From NCBI GenBank assembly GCA_051004015.1, contig JBPCKT010000026.1, positions 1-42,032 of the forward strand: DNA of 42,032 nt. Direction: 5' to 3'. Each line of letters starts with the position of its first letter. Position 1 is the first letter of the stretch. Source of the stretch: SXOA01 sp051004015. GTDB lineage: Bacteria; Planctomycetota; Planctomycetia; Pirellulales; Pirellulaceae. This document shows positions 1-7,229 of the stretch, one piece after another. The notes under the pieces were generated by a model. That model had not been told where the DNA came from. It saw only the letters and a list, made by a program, of their open reading frames with translations, and did not search any database. The position numbers and the translations under genes were made by a program.

Positions 1-166
1 GCAATCGACAAATGCTGTCGGACAAAACGCGGCAGTTTTGCAAAGCCAAATCCCTGACAGCGTGCTATCGCAGCACTGCTTCAGGACTGCGCCTAAAGGA
101 GTTGCGCTTAACTTGATGCCATTCGGGACTGGTCCATTTTAGAATATCACGTTAGGCGGAGGAATA

Positions 167-233
167 GGGACGGGAGCTGAATCCCTGGGTCTCAGCTCCC
201 GTCCCTGTTTCGTCGCCCGTCCCTGTTTCGTCG
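167..233. repeat. Perfect 14-bp inverted repeat plus 18-bp tandem duplication
   Basis: Positions 167-180 (GGGACGGGAGCTGA) are the exact reverse complement of 192-205, with an 11-nt loop. The right arm runs into two adjacent copies of CCCGTCCCTGTTTCGTCG (198-215 and 216-233). The structure ends 2 bp before the stop codon of the minus-strand gene at 235-708. It could act as that gene's 3' hairpin, but no T-run follows it on the minus strand, so a dispersed palindrome is equally likely. No gene is recognisable in 1-166. Confidence 0.75.
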
Positions 234-234
234 C

Positions 235-708
235 CTACCAGCCCATCGGCGACGAGTGCTTGAAGAAAGCTTGCGCCTGCTTCCCGTCGTTCACGATGCG
301 GACGATCCGCCAATCCCACTGGCGGTGACGCTTGTCAGTGTCCTCCGCCAGAAGCCAGATTCGTTCGATCCTCTTGTCGGCGTACTCGATTTTGAAGGCG
401 ACGAGGCACCTGGACCGTTCCTCGTCGCGGCTCGAATTCTCCCAGAGTCCGCTGACTTTGCCCTTCTTGAGCCGCTCTTGCAACTCTGCGGCCGAGAGCG
501 CGCCGCATTCGCCTTCCCAGGCGGATTTGGAGAAGCGGTCCTTGATCTTGTCGAGATCGCCGTCCCTGATTGCCTGATAGACAGGTTTGTAAAAGGACCC
601 GTGGTGAGCGAGCACCGCCGCTGTGGAAAGCGATAAGCAGGCGGCTCCGATGGAGAGCCGCAGCGCCCACGCGGTGGTGCCCTGCCCTCGCTTCAGATCT
701 GTAGCCAT
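235..708 (-). CDS. Small secreted protein of unknown function
   Basis: This encodes 157 residues. The N-terminus is basic and followed by a hydrophobic stretch (ALRLSIGAACLSLSTAAVLA) ending near AHHG, which reads as a signal peptide. The mature part is charged and soluble, with two cysteines (CGALS and RCLVAF) that could pair outside the cytoplasm. The ATG at 708 is preferred because AAAGGAG lies 10 nt upstream; a GTG at 714 is in frame but too close to that site. I do not recognise a family. The C-terminal half, with its conserved-looking IWLLAED and WRIVRI strands, resembles small NTF2-like or SnoaL-like folds only in general pattern. Confidence 0.7.
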   Translation of the reverse strand: MATDLKRGQGTTAWALRLSIGAACLSLSTAAVLAHHGSFYKPVYQAIRDGDLDKIKDRFSKSAWEGECGALSAAELQERLKKGKVSGLWENSSRDEERSRCLVAFKIEYADKRIERIWLLAEDTDKRHRQWDWRIVRIVNDGKQAQAFFKHSSPMGW

Positions 709-787
709 ATGCACCGCACTCCTTTCTCAGCACCATGCTACGCCAAAGGAGGCGCGAGGGCCATCATGCCCAGGCAGGCGAGCATGT

Positions 788-839
788 CGGGGCGCGGAAG
801 GGGGGCGCGGAAGGGGGACGGGCGCGGAAGGGGGACGCG
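788..839. repeat. G-rich tandem repeat
   Basis: Imperfect iterations of GGGGCGCGGAAG, partly expanded to GGGGACGGGCGCGGAAG, lie between the minus-strand gene ending upstream and the motif array at 954. Several overlapping open frames cross this stretch, but their translations are low-complexity Arg/Gly/Pro and none looks like a protein. I see no gene in 715-1128. Confidence 0.6.
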
Positions 840-953
840 ATCCGTTCCCCAGACGGTCGAGCGCCGTCGCTGGCCTCGGGCGCGGTGCCGCTCAGCGGCC
901 TTCCGTCGCCGGATGGGGGCGGAAGAGGTGCAATCCGTCATTCGCTCGCGCCG

Positions 954-1016
954 CACGTACGTGGGAGACCTTCCCACGTACGTCGGACGACTCCCCACGT
1001 ACGGAGGGCCGCGGGG
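954..1016. promoter_or_regulatory. Three CACGTACG motifs at exact 21-bp spacing
   Basis: CACGTACG occurs at 954-961, 975-982 and 996-1003. The period is exactly 21 bp, about two helical turns, and the first two copies extend to CACGTACGT. Regular placement on one face of the DNA is what operator or iteron arrays look like. The array lies 114-156 bp upstream of a TATAAT at 1117-1122 and a short ORF at 1129. It could equally be a tandemly amplified repeat, because this genome is full of short repeats. Confidence 0.4.
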
Positions 1017-1128
1017 TGGGGTGGCGTCTGTGTCTGCTCCACGGTCAGGCTTCTGCCTACCGCCTACTGTGGACGCCTGCCGCCTTGCGGTGGGGCGGGG
1101 GCGGGGCGCGAGTCACTATAATGCACCC

Positions 1129-1371
1129 ATGGCTGAGAAGGGCTGGCTACGACGGCACATCGTTGGCGAGATTATCGTCGCGATCATTCTCGGAATCGGT
1201 GCCACCGCGTTGGCGTCGCCCGGGTTCGGGAACGCTTTACGGCCCTCGCAGGCGGGAAAGGACCAGGGGGGCATGGACTTACGCGACGCTTTCCCATCGC
1301 CAATGCTCACGGCCCAGCGGATCCGGGTCCAGCGAACTGGACACTTAGGATGTCCATGCACTTTTGTATAA
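1129..1371 (+). CDS. Doubtful short membrane ORF
   Basis: This is an 80-codon frame. Residues 1-34 look protein-like: a basic start (MAEKGWLRRH), then a hydrophobic helix (EIIVAIILGIGATALA). The remainder is low-quality sequence without features. A TATAAT at 1117-1122 sits only 7 bp before the ATG, which would give a nearly leaderless mRNA, and no ribosome binding site is visible. A hairpin with arms CCTGGCA (1380-1386) and TGCCAGG (1404-1410) follows the stop. It may be a truncated membrane-protein gene whose 3' part has been replaced. Low confidence. Confidence 0.3.
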   Translation: MAEKGWLRRHIVGEIIVAIILGIGATALASPGFGNALRPSQAGKDQGGMDLRDAFPSPMLTAQRIRVQRTGHLGCPCTFV

Positions 1372-1478
1372 TGACGATACCTGGCAGCGGAGCTTCGCGC
1401 AGGTGCCAGGGAAGGCGCGCTCTTTGACATCATGGTCGTTAGGTTTTTTTACGCGTTGGCACAGTATTCCCTCGCTGC

Positions 1479-1634
1479 TTATTGAGACTGGAGCGAGTCC
1501 CCCCGAAGGCAGGCCGTGTTGAAATACCGAGGAGTTTATCAACAGACTTTGTGACCCGCGGGGGGGTGGGGGGTGTTGGTTTACCCGGGGGGTTATTCAA
1601 CAGTAGCCAGGTGGGAGTGAGTTCTTATTGAGAC
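1479..1634 (+). repeat. 156-bp dispersed element, intact copy A
   Basis: The element is bounded by direct repeats TTATTGAGAC at 1479-1488 and 1625-1634. Inside it are GTGTTGAA, ACCCGCGGG, TTTACCC-x-GGGGGGTT and TTCAACAG. The same order of motifs, at nearly the same total length, occurs in reverse orientation around the insertion sequence at 12718-15361 once that IS and one target duplication are removed (157 bp). No open frame fits it. It is non-coding and looks like a small mobile or recombined repeat unit. Confidence 0.7.
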
Positions 1635-1642
1635 AGGACCGG

Positions 1643-1702
1643 GGAACTCCCTCGCTTGCGCGACGGGCTGGTGCGCGACGGGCTGGTGCGCGACGGGCTG
1701 GT
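1643..1702 (+). repeat. Dispersed REP-like repeat with triplicated tail
   Basis: The first 30 bp (GGAACTCCCTCGC... to CGGGCTGGT) are a member of the repeat family also found at 10063, 15375, 15569, 15641, 27394 and 27442. Its last 15 bp (GCGCGACGGGCTGGT, give or take one base of phase) is repeated three times: 1658-1672, 1673-1687 and 1688-1702. The rest of 1703-1888 contains no gene I can support. Confidence 0.7.
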
Positions 1703-1888
1703 GGTTGTGTCGCAGGCGACCTGTGCCGTGGCGGCGGCTGGCGGCGCTCACCCTTTCGCACCCGCCGGGTTCGGGTAAACTAGGAGAGAAAGGCAATAGA
1801 GCCTGGAAGCGGCTTTGTCCGAAAGCGTCCCGCCGGGTAGAATCGGTCGTTTTGCCACAATTGGACGTGTCCCCAGGAGTCAGCACCG

Positions 1889-2233
1889 GTGCAAATCAAT
1901 ATTTCGGCCCGGCATGGCCATTTGAGCCCCGCCACGCAGGAGCGGATCACGGAGAAAGTGGATGCGGTTCGAAAGTTCTACGACCGGCTGACCTCCATCC
2001 AGGTGATTGCCGATTTGAGCCACCGGGATAGCCCTTCCGTGGAAATCACCGCCAATGCCGAGCACCACGACCCGTTCGTGGCCGTGGTGCAGAGCGATTC
2101 CGTCCTCGCCGCCCTGGATGGCGCCGTGGATAAGCTGGAGCAGCAGCTTCGCAAGCACAAGGAGCGGCTCAAGGACCATAAGGCGTCCGGCCACAAGCAT
2201 TTGGAACCACCCGCCGATGGGGAGCCGAGCTAA
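1889..2233 (+). CDS. hpf: Ribosome hibernation promoting factor, short form
   Basis: The 114-residue protein matches the HPF/YfiA (RaiA) family: MQINISARHGHLSPATQERITEK, a basic helix (RKFYDRL), the TANAEHHDPFVAVV beta-hairpin and a second basic helix (KLEQQLRKHKERLKDHK). Family members bind the 30S decoding and mRNA channel in stationary phase and stabilise inactive ribosomes. It lacks the roughly 60-residue C-terminal dimerisation domain of long HPF. The start is a GTG at 1889 with AGGAG 9 nt upstream. The EIIA-Ntr-like gene follows 107 bp later, echoing the proteobacterial rpoN-hpf-ptsN order, though rpoN is not here. Confidence 0.9.
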   Translation: MQINISARHGHLSPATQERITEKVDAVRKFYDRLTSIQVIADLSHRDSPSVEITANAEHHDPFVAVVQSDSVLAALDGAVDKLEQQLRKHKERLKDHKASGHKHLEPPADGEPS

Positions 2234-2340
2234 TATTCATTTTTTATCCAACGGCGGACCGCATTCATTTTCCGCCGCCGGTTTGGCCCCGAGGACAGTG
2301 CCCCGAGATTTGGGCTGCGAAAGGTTAAGGAATTCATCCG

Positions 2341-2817
2341 ATGAAGTTCTCTGATTTCGTGGTGGCTCCGGCCATCCGGGCGGAAATTGCCGCCGACGAC
2401 AAGCCGGGCGTCATCCAGGAGATGGTCGCTTCGCTGGCGCAGGCCGGGGCGATTCGCCAGGAAGATGCCGCCGGCATTGTGGCCGCCATCATGAAGCGCG
2501 AGGAACTGGGGAGCACGGGAATCGGCCGCGGCGTGGCCGTGCCGCATACCAAGCATCCCAGCGTGAGCAAGCTGATTGGTACCGTCGGGGTCAGCCATCA
2601 CGGGGTGGATTTTGACAGCTTGGACGGCGAGAAGGTGCATTTGATGTTCCTGCTGATTTCCCCCCCCGACCGTCCGGCGGACCACCTGCGGGCCTTGGAA
2701 AACATCAGCCGCCAGTTGCGGGACGACACCTTTTGCCGCTTTCTCAAGCAGGCCCACGGCACGTCGGAAATTCAACAGTTGCTCGACGAATCGGATGCTC
2801 ATCAATTTGGCAGCTAA
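2341..2817 (+). CDS. ptsN: PTS EIIA component, nitrogen-regulatory (PtsN) type
   Basis: The 158-residue single domain belongs to the fructose/mannitol EIIA family. The phospho-acceptor is H69 in GRGVAVPHTKHP, preceded by the usual REELGSTGIG. Such proteins take phosphate from HPr and act mostly as regulators (potassium, nitrogen or envelope homeostasis) when no sugar-specific EIIB/C is linked, and none is linked here. It lies between hpf and an HPr gene, so donor and acceptor are adjacent. AAGGTTAAGGA precedes the ATG. The function as regulator rather than sugar transporter is inferred from sequence type and context. Confidence 0.9.
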   Translation: MKFSDFVVAPAIRAEIAADDKPGVIQEMVASLAQAGAIRQEDAAGIVAAIMKREELGSTGIGRGVAVPHTKHPSVSKLIGTVGVSHHGVDFDSLDGEKVHLMFLLISPPDRPADHLRALENISRQLRDDTFCRFLKQAHGTSEIQQLLDESDAHQFGS

Positions 2818-2873
2818 CTAGTTTGTCGTGCCCGTGCCCGTCCGCTCTTTCTGCCGCACCCGTCTGCTCCCCC

Positions 2874-3161
2874 ATGCCGGATATCACTGCCAGCCGTGAC
2901 GTTTTGGTGGCCAACGAAAAGGGGTTTCACATTCGGCCGGCCCACTTGCTGATGAAAATGGCGAGCGGTTTTCAGGCTCAGGTGACAATTATCAAGGATA
3001 ATCAGGTTGTAGACGCCAAAAGCATGATGGACTTGTTGACGCTCGTGGCTCAAAACGGTACGACATTAACATTGCGCGCTCGGGGTGATGACGCCCAGGC
3101 CGCCGTCGACGCACTTGCCCAGCTCGTCGAAAGCGGCTTTGGGGAGATGACCGAGCAGTGA
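2874..3161 (+). CDS. ptsH: Phosphocarrier protein HPr
   Basis: The 95-residue HPr-fold protein has the active-site His at position 19 (GFHIRPAH; classical form GLHARPA). The regulatory serine region is conserved (DAKSMMDLL, S50), matching Ser46 of Gram-positive HPr, which is the target of HPr kinase. It would pass phosphate from enzyme I to the neighbouring EIIA; enzyme I is not in this window. The ATG at 2874 is chosen because the family normally starts a few residues before the first beta strand. The 57 bp between the two genes has no strong ribosome site, so translation may be weak or coupled. Confidence 0.88.
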   Translation: MPDITASRDVLVANEKGFHIRPAHLLMKMASGFQAQVTIIKDNQVVDAKSMMDLLTLVAQNGTTLTLRARGDDAQAAVDALAQLVESGFGEMTEQ

Positions 3162-3576
3162 ATGGAGAGTGATAACCGGCGACGTGCCGGTCGTTGAATG
3201 CGGCTTTGCCGCGCTGGCCTCCTTGGGCAAAACCAATAATTGCCGCATCGGTGCGGCAGGGGAGGAAGCAGCGGCTTGGCCAGGACCAGTGGTTCCTTAC
3301 GAGAGGGTGCGCCCCGCAGACCAGTTGATCTCGCCGCCATTTAGGTGGCGGCTCGAGATCCTGCCCGCGGCGGCCCCCTGAGTTTCCATGCGACAACTGA
3401 TGGGGCGCGCCGGCCCGCGGAGGCACCAAATCCGCCGGGCTCCACCGCGCTGCTTGTTTCCTGTGCTTCCCACGGGCGAATCTCGCCGGGGCACATTCGT
3501 CGCCGCTCGACTCTTTCGAGCGGCTCCTCTTCCAATCTCTTCCAGGGGGCGCTAACGCGCCCAGAAAACGCGACTC
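3162..3576 (+). other. 415-bp hairpin-rich leader of the RNase E/G gene
   Basis: No open frame here looks like a protein. The stretch has several short perfect hairpins: GCCGC-ATCGGT-GCGGC near 3242-3257, and GCCGCC-ATTTA-GGTGGCGGC near 3332-3353. GGGCGC-TAAC-GCGCCC lies at about 3547-3562, just before the start codon. A long structured leader ahead of rne is known in proteobacteria, where the enzyme controls its own mRNA through it. Whether this one works that way is inference. Confidence 0.4.
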
Positions 3577-5367
3577 ATGAAGAATGAAATGCTGATTAAC
3601 GTCTCCCAGCCGGAGGAATGCCGCATCGCCATTGTGGAGGACGGCCTGCTGGAAGAGCTCTATATCGAGCGGGCCAGCGCCGACAACTACGTCGGCAACA
3701 TCTATAAGGGACGGATTGTCAATCTGGAGCCGAGCATCCAGGCCGCGTTCGTGGATTTCGGCGTCGGCCGCAACGGTTTCCTGCACATCAGCGACGTGGA
3801 GCCGCAGTACTTCCGCCAGGGTGGCTACGACCCGGGGGAGTCTTTCGGCGCGGGACGCATGGCGGACATTGACGTGGGTGATGACGACCAGGGTCCGCCA
3901 CGCGATCAAGAAGAGGAAGAGCCCCACGAAGGGGAAGGTGGTCCACGAGGTGATCGCGGCCCGCGCGGGGATCGCGGACCACGAAGCGACCGCGGCCGAA
4001 GTGAAGGGGACCGCGGCGGCGGCCGGGGCCGTGGCGACCGCGATCGCGGCGGTCCAGGCGACCGGGGCCCGCGCGGCCAAGGACGTGGTGGCCGGCCACC
4101 GCAAGGCGGGCGTCCTCGCATCAAGCCGCCGATTCAGGAGATCCTTCGGCGCGGGGACGAAGTCCTGGTGCAAGTCATCAAGGAAGGGATTGGCACCAAA
4201 GGGCCGACGCTCTCCACCTATATCAGCATCCCCGGCCGCTACCTGGTGTTGATGCCGGCGCTCGGTCGCGTCGGCGTCTCCCGCAAGATCGAGGACGACC
4301 AGGCCCGCCGCGAGCTGCGCGACATCATGTTGGAACTTGATCCGCCCAAGGGGCTGGGCTTCATCGTCCGCACCGCCGGCCAGCAGCGGACCAAGAAGGA
4401 GCTCAGCCGCGACATGGCGTATCTGCTGCGACTGTGGAAAGTCATTGTCCGCCGCCTGAAGAAGACCGAAGGCCCCGGCACGATCTATGAAGAAAGCGAC
4501 ATGATCATCCGGACCATCCGGGACATCTTCACTTCCGAAATCGACTCCATCTATATCGACAACGCCGAATCCTTCGAGCGAGCCAAGGAGTTCCTGCAGC
4601 TCGTGATGCCCCGCCACGTCAACCGCCTGCACCATTACGACGGCAAAGAGCCGCTGTTCCACAAGTATAAGCTGGAGCAGGAAATTGCCCAGATTTACCA
4701 GCGCAAAGTTTCGTTGCGAGGGGGTGGCTCCATTGTGATTGACCAGACCGAGGCCTTGGTCGCCATCGACGTCAATAGCGGCAGCTTCCGCGCGAAGGCA
4801 GAGGACGCGGAAGAAACTGCCTACCAGCTCAACATCTCGGCTGCCAAGGAAATCGCCAGGCAGCTCAGGCTGCGAGACTTGGGGGGCGTGATCGTCAACG
4901 ACTTCATCGACATGCGCCGCGAGCGCCACCGCCGCGGCGTGGAGCGGGCCTTGCACGACGCCATGAAGCGGGACCGGGCGCGGACCAAGATCCTGCGCAC
5001 CAGCCCCTTCGGCCTGATCGAGATGACGCGACAGCGGATTCGCCCCAGCGTGAAGAAGAGCGTCTACGGCGACTGCCCCTGTTGCAGCGGCCGCGGAGTG
5101 GTGAAGACCGCCGAGAGCATGGCCATCGAGGTGGTCCGCCTGATCATGCTTTCCAGCCAGCAGTCGGGCGTCCGCCGGGTGACGGTCAAGGTCAACCAGG
5201 AAGTGGCGACGTACCTCAGCAACAAGAAGCGGCGCGAGATCATGCAGCTCGAAGACGACGCCGGCCTCAATGTGCAAATCCTCGGCAGCGACGGACTGTT
5301 TCCCGAGCACCTGGAGCTTGACTTGCGGGATGAAGAGGGCCGCGAGGTTAAAATGCCGATGGCGTAA
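3577..5367 (+). CDS. rng: Ribonuclease E/G with RG-rich insert in the S1 domain
   Basis: The 596-residue endoribonuclease belongs to the RNase E/G family (single-strand cleavage in mRNA decay and rRNA/tRNA processing). The S1 RNA-binding domain begins at about residue 38 (VGNIYKGRIVNLEPSIQAAF) and is interrupted from about residue 99 to 182. The insert starts with an acidic run and continues as repeated RGD/RGP/RGG units; S1 then resumes (EILRRGDEVLVQV). The catalytic DNase-I-like part keeps both metal aspartates, D398 (AIDVNSGS) and D442 (IVNDFIDM), and the Zn-link C500/C503 (CPCCSGRG). It ends soon after, so there is no long RNase E scaffold tail. The start at 3577 has no strong Shine-Dalgarno. 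Confidence 0.95.
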   Translation: MKNEMLINVSQPEECRIAIVEDGLLEELYIERASADNYVGNIYKGRIVNLEPSIQAAFVDFGVGRNGFLHISDVEPQYFRQGGYDPGESFGAGRMADIDVGDDDQGPPRDQEEEEPHEGEGGPRGDRGPRGDRGPRSDRGRSEGDRGGGRGRGDRDRGGPGDRGPRGQGRGGRPPQGGRPRIKPPIQEILRRGDEVLVQVIKEGIGTKGPTLSTYISIPGRYLVLMPALGRVGVSRKIEDDQARRELRDIMLELDPPKGLGFIVRTAGQQRTKKELSRDMAYLLRLWKVIVRRLKKTEGPGTIYEESDMIIRTIRDIFTSEIDSIYIDNAESFERAKEFLQLVMPRHVNRLHHYDGKEPLFHKYKLEQEIAQIYQRKVSLRGGGSIVIDQTEALVAIDVNSGSFRAKAEDAEETAYQLNISAAKEIARQLRLRDLGGVIVNDFIDMRRERHRRGVERALHDAMKRDRARTKILRTSPFGLIEMTRQRIRPSVKKSVYGDCPCCSGRGVVKTAESMAIEVVRLIMLSSQQSGVRRVTVKVNQEVATYLSNKKRREIMQLEDDAGLNVQILGSDGLFPEHLELDLRDEEGREVKMPMA

Positions 5368-5468
5368 GGAATCGTGGCACTTGCGCGGCCCGGTGCGATC
5401 CGCTAGAAAGTTGACATCTCGCTTCCTTAGGGGAAAATGGAAGTGGCGTTTACTCGGGGACCATTTCT

Positions 5469-5720
5469 ATGCAACCCACTCAGGAACTTGTCGATTCGAT
5501 CTATCGGGAGAAGGTACTCCGCGCGCGGCGGACATCGCCAGAAGAAAAGTTGTTTTCCGGCTCGGATCTTTTCGAGTTCGCAAAGTCGATGAGCATGGCC
5601 GGAATCCATCATCAGAACCCCGGCATCACGGAGGAAGACGCCGAAAAAATCTTTGCGTGGCGGCTGGCGCGGTGCAAACAGGTTGAGGAATACCAGTGGA
5701 AATCAAAACAGCCGTCTTAG
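5469..5720 (+). CDS. Small conserved hypothetical protein
   Basis: This encodes 83 residues, soluble and mostly helical, starting MQPTQELVDSIYREKVLRARR. The pattern Pro-Thr-x-Glu-Leu-x-Asp-x-Ile-Tyr-Arg-Glu-Lys, followed by PEEKL, GSDLFEFA and a C-terminal arginine-rich helix (KIFAWRLARCKQVEE), resembles short proteins I associate with planctomycetes and cyanobacteria, often near nucleotidyltransferase-like genes. No catalytic motif is visible. It stands alone between rng and the CxxCH gene array, with GGGGA 9 nt upstream of the ATG. Function unknown. Confidence 0.65.
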   Translation: MQPTQELVDSIYREKVLRARRTSPEEKLFSGSDLFEFAKSMSMAGIHHQNPGITEEDAEKIFAWRLARCKQVEEYQWKSKQPS

Positions 5721-5908
5721 CCGTCATTTGAAGGCCGATTCGCGCGGCAAACTGCGAAGTTTTTGCGCCGCTTGACATGTGCCTGCCGCTAGGGTTAACT
5801 GGTATTGCCCGCCTGTTTATCCCACCAAGACGGTGGCCGCCGCCTGGTTGGCGGCAGGCCCAAGTAATGCCACGCATGGCAATTTTTTCACCTTCGGAGG
5901 ATTTTCGG

Positions 5909-6298
5909 ATGAAGAAGTTTGTCGTCACGCTATTGGTCGGCGCGTTCGCCTTGTCGGTATTCCTGGGCTCCGCCCAGGCCCGCCCCCCGTACGCCCCGAT
6001 CGCCGGCGAAAACTACAAGGATAGTGAAGCCATCGTCGCCAAGACCAAGGCCGCGGATAAATGCAACCTTTGCCACGACGCCGCCAGCAAGAGCAAAAAG
6101 GACCACAACGAGTTCGGCAAGGCCCTGAAGAAGCACATGCCGGCCGACGAGTTCATGAAGCTCAAGGACCCCGCCGACAAGGAAAAGCTCGCCAAGGCTT
6201 TGGCGGAAGCTCTGAAGGCGACCGGAGACGACAAGCACTCCAGCGGCAAGACCTTCGGCGAGGTAATCAAGGCCGGCAAATTGCCGGGCGAGAAGTAG
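5909..6298 (+). CDS. Secreted monoheme c-type cytochrome-like protein, copy 1
   Basis: The 129-residue protein has a clear signal peptide (MKKFVVTLLVGAFALSVFLG, cleavage after SAQA). One CxxCH heme-attachment motif, KCNLCHDAA, lies at about residues 51-55, followed by a lysine-rich helix (KKDHNEFGKALKKHMP). The C-terminus HSSGKTFGEVIKAGKLPGEK is shared with the next two genes. If heme is attached, it would sit in the periplasm; no Met ligand position is obvious, so the redox role is uncertain. The ATG at 5909 is set by the CGGAGGA box 8 nt upstream; the longer in-frame extension lacks such a site and hides the signal peptide. Confidence 0.8.
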   Translation: MKKFVVTLLVGAFALSVFLGSAQARPPYAPIAGENYKDSEAIVAKTKAADKCNLCHDAASKSKKDHNEFGKALKKHMPADEFMKLKDPADKEKLAKALAEALKATGDDKHSSGKTFGEVIKAGKLPGEK

Positions 6299-6316
6299 CC
6301 TTCCGAGGATTTTCGG

Positions 6317-6706
6317 ATGAAGAAATTCTTTATGGCGCTGCTGGTCGGTGCCTTCGCTTGGACGGTTTCCCTGGGTTCGGCCCAGGCGCGTCCTGCGTAC
6401 CCCGGCATCCTCGGTGAGTATTACAAGGATTACGCGTCCATCGTTACCAAAACGAAGGCGGCTGATAAGTGCAACCTTTGCCACGATCCTGCCGTCAAAC
6501 TCAAAAAGGCCCACAACGAGTACGGAAAGGCCCTCAAAAACCACATACCGGCCGACGAGTTCATGAAGCTCAAGGATCCCGCCGACAAGGAAAAGCTCGC
6601 CAAGAAATTGGGCGAAGCCCTCAAGGCGACGGAAGCTGACAAGCACTCCACCGGCAAGACGTTTGGCGAAGTGATCAAGGCCGGTAAACTGCCGGGCGAG
6701 AAGTAA
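6317..6706 (+). CDS. Secreted monoheme c-type cytochrome-like protein, copy 2
   Basis: This is the second member of a tandem triplication, 129 residues, starting 19 bp after copy 1. It has the same signal peptide plan (MKKFFMALLVGAFAWTVSLG, SAQA), the same KCNLCHDPA heme motif and the same HSTGKTFGEVIKAGKLPGEK tail. Its ribosome-binding leader (TTCCGAGGATTTTCGG before ATG) is nearly identical to that of copy 1, so the duplicated unit includes the 5' leader. Short gaps suggest one mRNA. Divergence is concentrated in the loop after the heme motif (VKLKKAHNEY) and at synonymous sites, so the duplication is not very recent. Confidence 0.8.
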   Translation: MKKFFMALLVGAFAWTVSLGSAQARPAYPGILGEYYKDYASIVTKTKAADKCNLCHDPAVKLKKAHNEYGKALKNHIPADEFMKLKDPADKEKLAKKLGEALKATEADKHSTGKTFGEVIKAGKLPGEK

Positions 6707-6751
6707 TCAGCCGACTGGATAGGGCTTGCAATGCCTTCCAAGGATAATCGG

Positions 6752-7141
6752 ATGCGGGAGTTTGTTGTGACGTTGCTGTTCGGTGTCTTCGCTTGGGCGG
6801 TTTCTCCTGATTCCGCCCAGGCGCGGCCTGGGTATCACGCCATCCTTGCCGAGTTCTACAAGGACAATGCGGCCATCGTTAACAAGGCCAAGCCTGCGAA
6901 CTTGGATAAGTGCAACCTTTGCCACGACGCCGCTACCAAGAACAAGAAGGACCACAACGAATACGGCAAGGCCCTGGAGAAGCACATGCCGGCCGAGATG
7001 TTTAAGATGGTTGCGGCCGACAAGGAAGCGCTCGCCAAAAAATTGAGAGAAGCCTTGAAGGCCACGGAAGCCGAAAAGCACTCCAGCGGCAAGACTTTCG
7101 GCGAGGTGATCACGGCCGGCAAATTGCCGGGCGAGAAGTAA
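6752..7141 (+). CDS. Secreted monoheme c-type cytochrome-like protein, copy 3
   Basis: This third and most divergent copy has 129 residues from the ATG at 6752. That start is preferred over 6731 because it aligns with the other copies and keeps the same leader form (TTCCAAGGATAATCGG). It has a signal peptide ending SAQA, a heme motif KCNLCHDAA preceded by two extra residues (ANLD), and a shorter loop where copies 1 and 2 have EFMKLKDPADKE. The C-terminal HSSGKTFGEVITAGKLPGEK is retained. A strong terminator follows 37 bp after the stop, closing the three-gene unit. Confidence 0.78.
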   Translation: MREFVVTLLFGVFAWAVSPDSAQARPGYHAILAEFYKDNAAIVNKAKPANLDKCNLCHDAATKNKKDHNEYGKALEKHMPAEMFKMVAADKEALAKKLREALKATEAEKHSSGKTFGEVITAGKLPGEK

Positions 7142-7177
7142 TACGCAATTGGCTTGGTTGTAGATAAAATGTATTGG

Positions 7178-7212
7178 CCGGGCCGCTTCCGTGAGGGACG
7201 GCCCGGTTTTTT
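7178..7212 (+). terminator. Intrinsic terminator of the CxxCH gene array
   Basis: CCGGGCCG (7178-7185) and CGGCCCGG (7199-7206) form a perfect 8-bp GC stem with a 13-nt loop, followed directly by six T residues (7207-7212). It lies between the third CxxCH gene and the FAH-family gene that starts at 7230, so the latter needs its own promoter or depends on readthrough. Confidence 0.9.
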
Positions 7213-7229
7213 ATTTGGATGGGACGACT

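Noticed and set aside
954..1003. Replication origin iterons
   Set aside because: Only three copies, no DnaA boxes, no AT-rich unwinding region and no dnaA or repA nearby.
3390..3480. RNase P RNA-like segment before the RNase E/G gene
   Set aside because: A GGGCTCC-containing stretch recalls the conserved core, but the flanking invariant sequences are missing.
2992..5310. 772-codon minus-strand open frame opposite HPr and RNase E/G
   Set aside because: It crosses two clear plus-strand genes and the gap between them; the composition is that of a codon-position shadow.
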